In this document: piece after piece, positions 7,544 through 16,521 of the stretch
Layout: each line of letters opens with the position of its first letter
How positions within the stretch are numbered: the stretch's first letter is position 1
Assembly (NCBI GenBank): GCA_963851325.1
Contig: CAWKOR010000002.1
Location: forward strand, 310,001 to 374,000
Length of the DNA: 64,000 bases
Direction of reading: 5' to 3'
From: DATGKG01 sp963851325
GTDB taxonomy: Bacteria > Desulfobacterota > Binatia > Binatales > Binataceae
Program-made: the position numbers and the translations under genes
The notes under the pieces: generated by a model
Database searches by the model: none
What the model was told of the DNA's origin: nothing
What the model saw: the letters and a program-made list of their open reading frames with translations, nothing else

Positions 7544-9238
7544 ATGCTGAAAGCGCGTTTGCCGATTCTGGCGATTCTGGGATGTTTCATCGCCGTGACC
7601 TTCCTGCAGGGCCGAGCCAGTGGCTGCGCGGACCCTATCGATGCTCCCGCCGAGGTGCAGGTCGGCGATCGCCTGTTTCGCGAGACCCGTTTCGCCCAGT
7701 TCTTCTTCAACTTCATTCAGGCGCCGAATCGGGATGTGAACACCAGGCTGAAGCGCGGCGATCCGGTAATGACCAACGAGCAGAACGCCGCCGGTAAGCC
7801 GCTGCGCGATCCTTTTCGCAACCAGAGCATGAACTGCCGCAACTGCCACCTCGGCGATGACCTGCTTCATCTCTCCAGGCTGCGAGGCCGCACCTACTGC
7901 GACTTCGCGCGACGCAGCCCGATCCCTGCGCGCTCCGATGGCCTCACCACCACGCCGCGCAACGCTCAGCCGCTGGTCAGCGTGAGCATTCCGCGCGAGG
8001 TTCCGACGCTGCTGCACTTCGATGGCGAGTTCGCAAGCATCGAGGATCTCTCCATCGCCACGATGACCGGTCGCAACTTCGGATGGCTGCCGAGCGAGTT
8101 CACGCAGGCGCGTGCTCACGTCCTCAACGTCATCAAAAATGACAATGGAAAGAACGCGCTGGCGAGGCGCTACGGATGTGGCGGATTTCCCTACCGCGTG
8201 GTGTTGAAGGGAACCGATTCGCGCCTGCCCAGGCGCCTGGTGCTTCCGCCGCAGTATCGCATCGACGTAACGACGGCGACCGATGACGAGATTTTCCAGG
8301 CCATCGGCAAACTGATCCATGCCTACATGGACTCGATCGCGTTCAACCTCGACCAGCCGCCGTCACCCTACGATGTATTCCTGGCTAAGAATGACCTGCC
8401 GACCAAGCCGGACCCCGGCGAATCGAATCTAGCTTACGCGCAACGCCTGTTCGGCCTGATCAACAATTTGCAAAATCCGCGGTTCGTCACGCAGCCCAAG
8501 GATGGCGTGCTGCGGCTGCACAAGGGACAGAGGTTTCAATTCGGGCCGTTGGAGCTGCAGGGGCTCAAGGTATTCTTCACCCAAGCGACCTCGTCACCGG
8601 CGAGCTTTGGCGGCGCCGGCAACTGCATCGCGTGTCATACGCCGCCGGCATTCACCGATAATTTGTTCCACAACACCGCGGTAGCAGAGCTCGAGTTCGA
8701 TGACGTTGCATGGCACGCCCTCGGCGGGTTCGCGTCTCTGGCGGCAACCCTGCCCAGTCTGGAGGATCGAAATAATAACTTCGACCTGTATCTGCCGCCG
8801 TCGCCCAACCATCCGAATGCAAGCGGGAGGTTTCGCTCCCCGGCGGCGTTTAACAATTCGAATCTGGCCGATTTTGGCGTATGGAACATCGTCGGCAATC
8901 CCGACATTCCCAACCCGCAAAGCGCGCTAAAGCAAATTCTGTGCGCGGAGTTTAACCTGATCGGCGACCAGTGCACGGCTGACAACCTCCTTCCCAGAAC
9001 GATTGGCTTTTTTAAAACCCCGTCGGTCCGCGATACTGGCCAGTCCGCTCCATACATGCACAACGGATCGATCGAAACAGTGCCCGACGTGCTCGCTTTC
9101 TATTTGCGGACTGCCGCTCAGGCGCGCGTGAACTGGTTTTTCAATCCGTCGCCGGAGTTTCTTAACGTCTTCATCAACGGCGAAGACTTGGCGCCGCTGA
9201 ACGCCTTTCTCAATTCGCTGAATGAGGACTATCGATAG
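7544..9238 (+). CDS. Di-heme cytochrome c peroxidase-like protein (CcpA/MauG superfamily)
   Basis: 564 residues with an N-terminal export signal (6-28). Two c-type haem sites are present: Cys98-x-x-Cys101-His102 (CRNCH) and Cys361-x-x-Cys364-His365 (CIACH). The C-terminal family signature TPSVRDTGQSAPYMHNGS places a candidate sixth ligand at Met504. Family members reduce hydrogen peroxide or carry out MauG-type oxidations in the periplasm. The 260-residue gap between haem sites is longer than in classical bacterial peroxidases (about 145), with an inserted region at 120-340, so the substrate may differ. It ends 3 bp from the convergent crotonase gene. Confidence 0.9.
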   Translation: MLKARLPILAILGCFIAVTFLQGRASGCADPIDAPAEVQVGDRLFRETRFAQFFFNFIQAPNRDVNTRLKRGDPVMTNEQNAAGKPLRDPFRNQSMNCRNCHLGDDLLHLSRLRGRTYCDFARRSPIPARSDGLTTTPRNAQPLVSVSIPREVPTLLHFDGEFASIEDLSIATMTGRNFGWLPSEFTQARAHVLNVIKNDNGKNALARRYGCGGFPYRVVLKGTDSRLPRRLVLPPQYRIDVTTATDDEIFQAIGKLIHAYMDSIAFNLDQPPSPYDVFLAKNDLPTKPDPGESNLAYAQRLFGLINNLQNPRFVTQPKDGVLRLHKGQRFQFGPLELQGLKVFFTQATSSPASFGGAGNCIACHTPPAFTDNLFHNTAVAELEFDDVAWHALGGFASLAATLPSLEDRNNNFDLYLPPSPNHPNASGRFRSPAAFNNSNLADFGVWNIVGNPDIPNPQSALKQILCAEFNLIGDQCTADNLLPRTIGFFKTPSVRDTGQSAPYMHNGSIETVPDVLAFYLRTAAQARVNWFFNPSPEFLNVFINGEDLAPLNAFLNSLNEDYR

Positions 9239-9241
9239 CTC

Positions 9242-10027
9242 TCATCTGCCGACCCAGCGCCCGGGCCGACGCTCGGCGACCGCCTTGATGCCCTCGCGAT
9301 GATCTTCCGTCTTCATCAGTCTCGACTGCTCAACGAATTCGATGTCGGTCTGCGCCTTGACCGCCTCCGCCAGGCCGCGCCGGATCGTGGTCCGGGTTGA
9401 AACCACTGCCAGCGGCGCATTCTCCGCGATTTCAGCCGCGAGCGCGGTCGCCGCTTCCCGCAATTTGCTCGCCTCGACCAGAACATCAGCGAGGCCCCAG
9501 GCCAGCGCTTCCTCGCCATTGATGCGCCGTCCGGTGAGGAACATCAGGTTGGCTTTCTGATGGCCGATGAGACGCGGCAAGGTGTGCGTCAATCCAAATC
9601 CCGGATGAAATCCGATCTTCACGAAGTTGGCCGCGAAGCGCGCCTCGGGCGACGCAACTCGAAAATCCGCCACCAGCGCGAGACCGAATCCGCCACCGAT
9701 CGCGGGTCCCTGGATCGCTGCGACGATCGGCTTTTTGCAACTGAAGAGCCGCACCGCTTCGGAGTACAGCGGATTTCCGCCCGCCTGGCCGGGCGCGGCG
9801 CCGGTCGGCTGTCGATTGGCGAAGTTGGCGCCGGCGCAAAATGATTTGCCCTCCGCCGACAGCACCGAGGCGCGGCAGTCGCCATCATTGTCGAGGGTGT
9901 CGAATGCGCTGACCAGATCCTTGATCAGTTGAACGTCGAAGAAGTTGTGCGGCGGGCGATGAATCTCGACCTGCGCCACGTTGCCATTCATCGCGACCGA
10001 CACGTCGCCATATTTTGCTTCTGTCAT
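9242..10027 (-). CDS. Enoyl-CoA hydratase/isomerase (crotonase) family protein
   Basis: 261 residues with the crotonase fold. The oxyanion-hole segments are GKSFCAGANF (about 65-75) and PAIGGGFG (about 108-115), and the C-terminal helical region is normal. The two glutamates that catalyse hydration in mitochondrial enoyl-CoA hydratase are not present at the aligned positions (ARFAANFVKIG and LMFLTG), so another acyl-CoA reaction (isomerase, dehalogenase or lyase type) is more likely. ATG 10027 has GGAGGA about 6 bases upstream. No CoA-pathway gene is adjacent. The exact reaction cannot be named. Confidence 0.88.
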   Translation of the reverse strand: MTEAKYGDVSVAMNGNVAQVEIHRPPHNFFDVQLIKDLVSAFDTLDNDGDCRASVLSAEGKSFCAGANFANRQPTGAAPGQAGGNPLYSEAVRLFSCKKPIVAAIQGPAIGGGFGLALVADFRVASPEARFAANFVKIGFHPGFGLTHTLPRLIGHQKANLMFLTGRRINGEEALAWGLADVLVEASKLREAATALAAEIAENAPLAVVSTRTTIRRGLAEAVKAQTDIEFVEQSRLMKTEDHREGIKAVAERRPGRWVGR

Positions 10028-10088
10028 GTGAAATCCTCCTCGGGTGCGCGCCCATCATTACAATCACCGGCCCTCGCGGTCGAGTCCG

Positions 10089-12596
10089 CTAATCGGATCT
10101 GCCGGCGCCGGCGCGCCGGTTCATGGTGCTGCGAGTGCTCGCCACGGTGGCGATCTGCGACTGGATCTCGTGATCGCTGCGCAGGAGATTTTTGAAATCC
10201 ACCTCTCTCAGCACCAGCAATTGACAGTAGCCGCGCGCGTAGACATTGCCCTGGCGGCGCTGGCCGCTGACCAGCGCCATTTCGCCCACGAAGTCGCCCG
10301 GGTTCAGCCGGATCTTCTGGCCCACCACTTCCACCTCCATACTGCCCGAGGAGATGAAGTACATCGCATCGGCATGGTCGCCGTCGCGAATGAGCTGCTC
10401 GCCGGGAACCGCGAAGCGCGGCCGCAACAATCGCGCGATGGTATCAAGCTGCGCCTCGGTGAGCTTCGCAAACATCGGGACCTTCGAAATCAATGCGCGG
10501 GTTTCGAGGCCGAGATCGAGACGCGGACGCACCTCGACCTCGGTGCGGGTAAGCTGCACCTCGCGGCGCAAGGCGCTGTAAAGCTCGGGGCCGATCACGC
10601 CGTCTTCGAACAGCGTGCGATACTCCATGTCTTCGCGCCGCAGCCACACCTTGTTGAGGATGCGACGCTCCAGATCCTCGGCATAGGCCGGATACTGCTG
10701 CCGCAATGCATCGAGCGCGGCGCCGGTCATCTCATGGCGAGCGCGCAAGACCTCGCGCAGCCGCAATGCCACCGTCTCACCGAGCAGCGGCACCAGCTTC
10801 TCCTCGATGTAAGGCTCCAGCTCCTTAAGCACGATTTGCTGGACCAGCAGCGACTCGAAACGATCGGCGAGGCGATCGACCAGTGGTCCCTCGATCCGGA
10901 GGTGGCGGTGAACCCAGTGAGCAAATCGAAACTGCCGCGAGAAATCGACCATGTGCCTCGCGGTCCGAAGATACTCAGCCGGATCCCCCGCCCGGGTCCG
11001 ATCGATGAGCCGTCCGACGAAGGCAAGCATCTCCTCGACGATGCGGCTGGAAGTGGTGCGTTCGGCAAAATGGTGCAACACCAGTTCGCGCTCGTGGCTG
11101 GCCAGCGCCGCCAGCCCGAGCAGGAACTGATGGTGGTCGGCATTGCCGGCGTGCGGCGTCGCACCATCAAGAGGCGCCTCGGCTTCAGCCATGACGCGCC
11201 CGCGAATCACGTCGGAGACCAGCGCATCGGGAAATTCATAACCGGCGCCGATGGTCTTGACGGTGTCCGAAACGCGCGCGCGCGACAGGCTCAACACCTG
11301 ATCGCGCAATGCCTGATCGACCGCGGAAAGCCGATCGAGGCCGAGCAGCCGAATCAGCAGCCGCAGCGTCGTCCCATTGATGAGCAGGGTGAACAGAACA
11401 AATCCAGTGGCCAGGATGGCGATGAAGCGTTGCACCTCGGGCGTCACTTTGGTGTTCTCGGTCACCGAGAGCGCCAGCACCAGGGTGACTGCGCCGCGCA
11501 ATCCGCCCCACAGGATGACGGTCTTGTAGCGATTGCTGACGGCCTGGCTCAGGCGCAGCAACGTCATCAGAGGAAGCAATCCGAACAGTACAATCCCGCG
11601 CGCCAGCAGCGCCGCGCCGACCAGCACCGCGAGCAAGGTCACATCGTGCGAGCTGACATCGAACAGCATCCGCGGAACCAGCAGCGAGGCGAGCACGAAA
11701 ATCAGCGAGCTGGCCCAGAACGCCAACTGCTCCCACACCTCGTGCAGAAAATGCCAGTCATCCGGCGACATGCGGCGCTGCGCCATCGCGCTCATCACCA
11801 GACCGGCGGTCACGGTTGCGACGACACCGGAGACATCGAGCTGGCGCTCGGCCACGATGTAGACGAGATACGGCAGCGCGAGAGTGAGCGTGACTTGCGC
11901 GAGGCGCATATCGAGTAGCCACCGCAACACGCCAACGATGACGCGGGCGCCCACATAGCCGGTGAGGACTCCTCCGACGAAGCTATGTACGAACGTCACT
12001 GCCGCCTCGCCGAGGCCGAGCCGCTGCCCGCCGATGAGGCTCTGCATCAACATTACGAACAGCGTGATCGCCGCGGCATCGTTCAGCAGGCTCTCGCCTT
12101 CAACCAGCCGGCTCAGGCGTGACGGCGCGCCAACGTCGCGGAAAATCCCGATCACGGCGACCGGATCGGTGGTGGCGACGATCGCCCCAAGCATGAAGCA
12201 TGCGACTGCTGGAACCGCGACCAGAGGCATCAACGCAGCGCCAATCACGATAGTCGCGACCAACACCGCGACGACCGCGAGCAGCAGAATCGGCGCGGCG
12301 TCCTCCACCATGCGCCTCACGTCGATATTCAGCGACGCCTCGAACAACAGAATCGGCAGGAAGATGTCGAGGAACGCTTCGGAATGAAACGGCAGGTTGA
12401 CGATCACGTTGGCGACCGAAGCGAACCTTTCGAGGCCGGTGGCGCGCATCAGGTACATCGAGGTCAGACCGATCGCGATACCGATAAGCGCCAGCAAAAC
12501 GGTGGGCGACAAACCGAGGCGGTCGGCAATCGGAGCGCTGAGCGCGACCGCGATCAGCAGAGCGGCGACCAGTAACAGAATGACTTGCAAATCCAT
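10089..12596 (-). CDS. CPA1-type Na+(K+)/H+ antiporter with C-terminal cyclic-nucleotide-binding domain
   Basis: 835 residues from ATG 12596. About 12 membrane helices (1-400) contain the CPA1 core, with a conserved acidic segment LVEGESLLNDAAAITLF and TTDPVAVIG. A cytosolic helical region follows (about 420-690), then a cNMP-binding beta-roll (about 720-830: LRPRFAVPGEQLIRDGDHAD, GDFVGEMALV). It exchanges sodium or potassium for protons across the inner membrane; the tail suggests control by a nucleotide or another ligand. A TTG at 12650 would add 18 residues but lacks a ribosome site. The architecture recalls plant SOS1 and NhaP-type long antiporters. Monocistronic. Confidence 0.9.
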   Translation of the reverse strand: MDLQVILLLVAALLIAVALSAPIADRLGLSPTVLLALIGIAIGLTSMYLMRATGLERFASVANVIVNLPFHSEAFLDIFLPILLFEASLNIDVRRMVEDAAPILLLAVVAVLVATIVIGAALMPLVAVPAVACFMLGAIVATTDPVAVIGIFRDVGAPSRLSRLVEGESLLNDAAAITLFVMLMQSLIGGQRLGLGEAAVTFVHSFVGGVLTGYVGARVIVGVLRWLLDMRLAQVTLTLALPYLVYIVAERQLDVSGVVATVTAGLVMSAMAQRRMSPDDWHFLHEVWEQLAFWASSLIFVLASLLVPRMLFDVSSHDVTLLAVLVGAALLARGIVLFGLLPLMTLLRLSQAVSNRYKTVILWGGLRGAVTLVLALSVTENTKVTPEVQRFIAILATGFVLFTLLINGTTLRLLIRLLGLDRLSAVDQALRDQVLSLSRARVSDTVKTIGAGYEFPDALVSDVIRGRVMAEAEAPLDGATPHAGNADHHQFLLGLAALASHERELVLHHFAERTTSSRIVEEMLAFVGRLIDRTRAGDPAEYLRTARHMVDFSRQFRFAHWVHRHLRIEGPLVDRLADRFESLLVQQIVLKELEPYIEEKLVPLLGETVALRLREVLRARHEMTGAALDALRQQYPAYAEDLERRILNKVWLRREDMEYRTLFEDGVIGPELYSALRREVQLTRTEVEVRPRLDLGLETRALISKVPMFAKLTEAQLDTIARLLRPRFAVPGEQLIRDGDHADAMYFISSGSMEVEVVGQKIRLNPGDFVGEMALVSGQRRQGNVYARGYCQLLVLREVDFKNLLRSDHEIQSQIATVASTRSTMNRRAGAGRSD

Positions 12597-12717
12597 GCTG
12601 CGAAAAATTTCCGCGCCGTGGGCGATCCCCGGCAGCTTTTGATTTTCCAACTAGTCCGAACGAACGAAACGTATCGCGGGAGCCCCCCGCGTCTGATTAA
12701 GGCATTGAGGCAGGGGG

Positions 12718-13044
12718 TCAGATCTGGAGTCGCGAAAGTCGCGCCTGCGAAACCTCGGCGCCCGCGCGCGTCATCAGCGGCGCCGCAGCGAGCAGCCCGA
12801 GCGGTCGAGCCTTCGCGATGAAGCATGTGGCGATCGATGAGAACTCCATCGGCTTCCGGCGCGGTGCGCGAACTACCGGCGCGTTGGCGCAGATTGGCCC
12901 AACTGCCGCGGCCGGATGTCCGCTCATGGTGCCGGTATTCGAGCTGGCGATCTGATCGTGCATCGGCGCGGTTCGCGGCGGACCCGCGAGCCAGGTCGCC
13001 ACCAGGATCATCACCGCCGATGCGGCTATGGCCAGGAATCTCAC
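12718..13044 (-). CDS. Hypothetical secreted protein
   Basis: About 108 residues from GTG 13044, beginning VRFLAIAASAVMILVATW, which has the charge and hydrophobicity of a signal peptide, followed by a His/Met/Thr-rich stretch (TAPMHDQIASSNTGTMSGHP) and a basic region. No family recognised and no clear ribosome site. It fills the space between the antiporter and the divergent ABC exporter. It could equally be a chance frame. Confidence 0.4.
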   Translation of the reverse strand: MRFLAIAASAVMILVATWLAGPPRTAPMHDQIASSNTGTMSGHPAAAVGPICANAPVVRAPRRKPMEFSSIATCFIAKARPLGLLAAAPLMTRAGAEVSQARLSRLQI

Positions 13045-13179
13045 TGCGGCAAATCTATAGCGCTCGCGCGCACTGCGGCAAGGCTCGTAACAATGCGCAT
13101 GTTGATCGCGTGGCGTTCGCATGCCAGACCTAGCAATTCAGCACCCCAATCACTATCGATGAACTGCGAATAATTTCCG

Positions 13180-14136
13180 ATGAGTAACGCCGAACGCGCA
13201 CCAATGCTCGAGGCGATCGAGATCTCGAAAAGCTACGGCGCGCGGCTCGCACTCGACCAGGTCAGCCTCGCCGTGAGGCCCGGTGAGATCGCGGGATTGC
13301 TCGGTCCCAACGGCGCCGGCAAAACCACCACGCTGTCGATTCTGTCCACCCTGATGCGGCCCGATCGCGGCCGCGTGCTCATCGACGGCAAGTCGCCCAA
13401 GTCGGACCCGCGCGGGCTTGGACGCATGCTCGGGCTGGTGCCGCAGTCGCTCGCGCTTTATCCATCTTTGAGTGCCGCCCAGAACGTGCGGCATTTCGCT
13501 CGGATGCAGGGGCTGTCGCGCGCCGAAGCGAGCGATGCATGCGGCCGCGTGCTGGAAGAAGTGGGACTGAGCGAGCGCGCCGAAGACCCGATGCATTCGT
13601 TCTCGGGGGGAATGAAACGGCGGCTCAACCTCGCGTGCGGAATCGTGCATCGACCTGCCGTGCTGATGCTCGACGAGCCAACCGTAGGCGTCGATCTGCA
13701 ATCGCGCGAACAGATCTTGACTCTGGTTCGGCGCTGCGCCGACGCTGGTGCGGCGGTGATATACAGCACCCACTATATGGAGGAGGCCGAACGGATTTGC
13801 GATCGGGTGCTGCTGATCGATCGCGGCAAACTGGTAGCCGATGGCACCGTCGAGCAGTTAGTCGCGCTCGGTGGCGGCCGTCCGCGCCTTGAATTGACCT
13901 ATCGCGGACATTTACCGGAGCGGTGGACTCAAAGCCTCGATGGCGTCAACGAGATCGCGCAGTCGGGTGGCGAAGGACAGCTCTCTTTGGAAATGAATGC
14001 GCTCGCGCAGGTGCCGGAAGTGCTCCAGCGGTTGCGCACCTCAAACATCAATGTGCTCGACTTCAGCGTCCATAGCCCGAACCTTGCCGACGCCTTCATC
14101 GCGCTAACCGGGCGCAGCCTGCGCGATAACGTTTAG
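13180..14136 (+). CDS. ABC transporter ATP-binding protein (ABC-2 exporter, DrrA/NatA type)
   Basis: 318 residues. Walker A GPNGAGKT at 42-49, signature FSGGMKRRL at 141-149 (LSGGQ variant), Walker B VLMLDEPT at 161-168, and an H-loop STHYMEEAE. The C-terminal extension (about 230-318) is typical of DrrA-like exporters. It powers the ABC-2 permease whose gene starts 12 bp downstream, most likely to export a drug, lipid or sodium. Start codon ATG 13180; SD weak (ATTTCCG). Confidence 0.92.
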   Translation: MSNAERAPMLEAIEISKSYGARLALDQVSLAVRPGEIAGLLGPNGAGKTTTLSILSTLMRPDRGRVLIDGKSPKSDPRGLGRMLGLVPQSLALYPSLSAAQNVRHFARMQGLSRAEASDACGRVLEEVGLSERAEDPMHSFSGGMKRRLNLACGIVHRPAVLMLDEPTVGVDLQSREQILTLVRRCADAGAAVIYSTHYMEEAERICDRVLLIDRGKLVADGTVEQLVALGGGRPRLELTYRGHLPERWTQSLDGVNEIAQSGGEGQLSLEMNALAQVPEVLQRLRTSNINVLDFSVHSPNLADAFIALTGRSLRDNV

Positions 14137-14148
14137 CCGAGACCCAGA

Positions 14149-15837
14149 ATGCTGCGCGCGATATGGCTGACTATCCAGAACGAGGCGCGGCTGCTGATCA
14201 AGGATCCCATCGTGCTGTTCATGCTGCTGTTCGCGCCGGTGGTGATCATCACGGTGGCCGGATATTCGCTCGGAGCGCTCTACGGTGGCGGTGGTAATAC
14301 CTTCCGCCTCCCGGTCGTAAACCATGACAAGGGCGAAGTAGCGGACGGCATCATCGATGCGCTGAACCATCAGCAATCGATCACCGTTGAGCTGCTGGAC
14401 GACTCCGCTGATGCGCGCCGCCTCGTGAGCCATCGCGATCGCACACCGATAGCGATCGAAATTCCCGCCGGCACCACCGATGCGGTTGCAGCAGGCCGCG
14501 ATCCGCAACTACGCCTGTTCGTCGATCCGGTCAGGCGGATCGAGGTTGACGCGCTCGAACTTCGCATCGCCGAGCTGTGCCGCAAGGTCAGCATGCAGGC
14601 GCGCGCGGCTGCGCATACACGCATCGTGAAGGCTGATGCGCAGTTGCGCGCGACTCTTCGCCATCTTTCGAACGAAGTCGCCAATGAGCAAAAGCAATTC
14701 AAAAGCGCGGCAGCGAGTGCGCAGGCCAAGGTGCGGGCATCGATTCGCGCACACATCGAAACCGCACTGAAACGGATCACCGATGAAACTGCGGCGACCA
14801 TAAAGACACAGGAAGACCAGGCGTGGTCCGGGGTGCAACAGCAGCTCGCGGAGCGCGAAGCTATACTGCGTCGGATTCAGAACTACCTGGCGCAATTGCA
14901 GGCGAGCCAGCGCGCCTTCAAGGAATGGCTCGCAAAGCTGAAAACCCTGGCGGGCAGCCACGCATCGGATATACCGCCACCGCCGGCGTTTCCCGCGCCG
15001 CTCGCAGAGGCAGATCTTGCGGAGTTGAGCCGGCCCATCACGCCGCCGAAACTCAACGCCACTTTGCCGATGCCCTCGATCGATGCCATTGCAATCGAGA
15101 TTCCCAAACCGCCGGCCATGCGCGAAAGCAGCACTATCGCCGATCTCCAGCGCTTCGAATCCTCACGCGCGCCGACGCTGCCCGGCTACCTCGGATTCAT
15201 CGAGCACCCGGCGATCGAGGGCGCACCGACAACTGTTAACGCTTTCGATCAGTACGTGCCCGGCTTCGGCATCACGTTCCTGCTCATCGGGATGATGCTC
15301 GGCATCGCGCTGACGCTCTTCGACGAGCGCGACTGGGGCACGCTGCGGCGGTTGCGCGTTAGCGGCGCGCCGCTGACGGGACTGCTGCTGGGAAAACTGA
15401 TCGCTCGCTTCTTGGTCGGAATCGTACAGATGGTGTTGCTGTTCGCGGTCGGATGGGCGCTGTTCGGAATCACGCTTGGGCGCTATCCGCTCGCGCTGCT
15501 GATACCCACCGTCGGGATCTCATTCGCAGCAGCGGCGCTGGGCCTGGTGATCGCGTCGATCTCGCGCGCGCACGATTCGGTGATGCCATTCGGCGTCACC
15601 TTGAGCATGGCGATCGCGGCAATCGGCGGATGCTGGTGGCCGCTGGATTTCGAACCGGGCTGGATGCGCGTGCTGGCGCGCTTCGCACCGACGACCTGGA
15701 CGATGCAGTCGTTCAACGATCTGATGATCCGCAACCAGTCACCATCGGCAACGCTATGGCCCTTCGCCGCGACCATCGCTCTCGGGACTCTGTTCCTCGT
15801 GGCGGGTCTGATCCGGTTTGCGACGCTTGAAGAATGA
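14149..15837 (+). CDS. ABC-2 type permease with large periplasmic coiled-coil domain
   Basis: 562 residues: one N-terminal membrane helix (about 20-42), a large extracytoplasmic region (about 45-365) containing a charged coiled coil (about 155-260), then five or six helices (about 370-555) with the ABC-2 core (GITFLLIGMMLGIALTLFDE, FLVGIVQMVLLFAVGWALFG). Same layout as YhgE/DrrB-like exporters in which the periplasmic arm shields or grips the substrate. Cotranscribed with the ATPase gene before it. Substrate unknown. Confidence 0.88.
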   Translation: MLRAIWLTIQNEARLLIKDPIVLFMLLFAPVVIITVAGYSLGALYGGGGNTFRLPVVNHDKGEVADGIIDALNHQQSITVELLDDSADARRLVSHRDRTPIAIEIPAGTTDAVAAGRDPQLRLFVDPVRRIEVDALELRIAELCRKVSMQARAAAHTRIVKADAQLRATLRHLSNEVANEQKQFKSAAASAQAKVRASIRAHIETALKRITDETAATIKTQEDQAWSGVQQQLAEREAILRRIQNYLAQLQASQRAFKEWLAKLKTLAGSHASDIPPPPAFPAPLAEADLAELSRPITPPKLNATLPMPSIDAIAIEIPKPPAMRESSTIADLQRFESSRAPTLPGYLGFIEHPAIEGAPTTVNAFDQYVPGFGITFLLIGMMLGIALTLFDERDWGTLRRLRVSGAPLTGLLLGKLIARFLVGIVQMVLLFAVGWALFGITLGRYPLALLIPTVGISFAAAALGLVIASISRAHDSVMPFGVTLSMAIAAIGGCWWPLDFEPGWMRVLARFAPTTWTMQSFNDLMIRNQSPSATLWPFAATIALGTLFLVAGLIRFATLEE

Positions 15838-16122
15838 TCGCGCCCAGTAGTTGACATTGCCATGATCCGGTGGAACCCTTTCACTGTTCGAAGCCAATTT
15901 GTTCCTCGGTTTTGACAATCCCCGATTAAGTTCAGAGCCGCTTGAGAGACTCCGACTGGATGCGTTTGCGCCAAGCCGATTATCGGTAAGCGCCAGCGCG
16001 CGCAGCCAGCTCTCCGCAACCCGCGCTCCTGGCGGGACTGATGTCAGGTCGCGGCCCCCAATCGTTTTCTAAACCGTCGCGCGATCGTCGATCACGCGCG
16101 TAGATGAAAGGAGGTCCCCAGT

Positions 16123-16407
16123 ATGCTCACCGTTTCTGACAAGGCAGTGTCCATTCTCAAGGCCGCCAAATTGACGGAAGGAGCACCGGCGCGTGCCGGC
16201 GTCCGCATCCAGCGAGGTGCCCCAATCGGGGACCGCGAGGCGGTCACACTTAGCCTGGCGATCCGGGAGAATCCGGTGCCGAGCGACGAATCCTTCGAGC
16301 AGGATGGCCTTCGTATCTTTGTGGAAGATGCGTTGGTGCAGCCACTCGAAGGCCGCACCCTGGATGTTAATGAAGAGGGAGACCGAGTGCAGCTCGTCCT
16401 TCGTTAA
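16123..16407 (+). CDS. HesB/IscA-like (A-type carrier fold) protein without cysteines
   Basis: 94 residues following the A-type iron-sulfur carrier pattern: LTVSDKAVSILKAA at the N-terminus, GVRIQRG in the first strand pair, FEQDGLRIFVEDALVQPLEG in the middle. All three cluster-binding cysteines are missing; the protein has none. It therefore cannot carry a cluster in the canonical way and resembles the Cys-less HesB-like proteins seen in actinobacteria. A near-perfect AAAGGAGGT ribosome site 8 bases before the ATG implies strong translation. A GC-rich hairpin lies just upstream (about 16077-16100) and a terminator follows at 16432. Confidence 0.75.
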   Translation: MLTVSDKAVSILKAAKLTEGAPARAGVRIQRGAPIGDREAVTLSLAIRENPVPSDESFEQDGLRIFVEDALVQPLEGRTLDVNEEGDRVQLVLR

Positions 16408-16431
16408 CAGCATCCTGTAAATGACTAACTG

Positions 16432-16465
16432 ATGAGGTTCCAGGTGCTCGCGCCTGGAGCCTCAT
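16432..16465 (+). terminator. Terminator hairpin after the HesB-like gene
   Basis: ATGAGGTTCCAGG (16432-16444) pairs with CCTGGAGCCTCAT (16453-16465), a 13-bp stem in RNA (one G-U pair) with an 8-base loop, followed by TGCTTG. It starts 24 bases after the stop of the preceding gene. The ATG inside its left arm opens the downstream permease frame but is unlikely to be a start. Confidence 0.65.
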
Positions 16466-16521
16466 TGCTTGAAGCCGCTCTCGCCTTGCAGGACGGAGCG
16501 CGATCGCAGAGGATCGCCGAT

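Noticed and set aside
7292..8320. A 343-codon upstream extension of the beta-lactamase-like frame
   Set aside because: It runs antisense to the peroxidase and shows no domain; the hydrolase begins naturally at ATG 7291.
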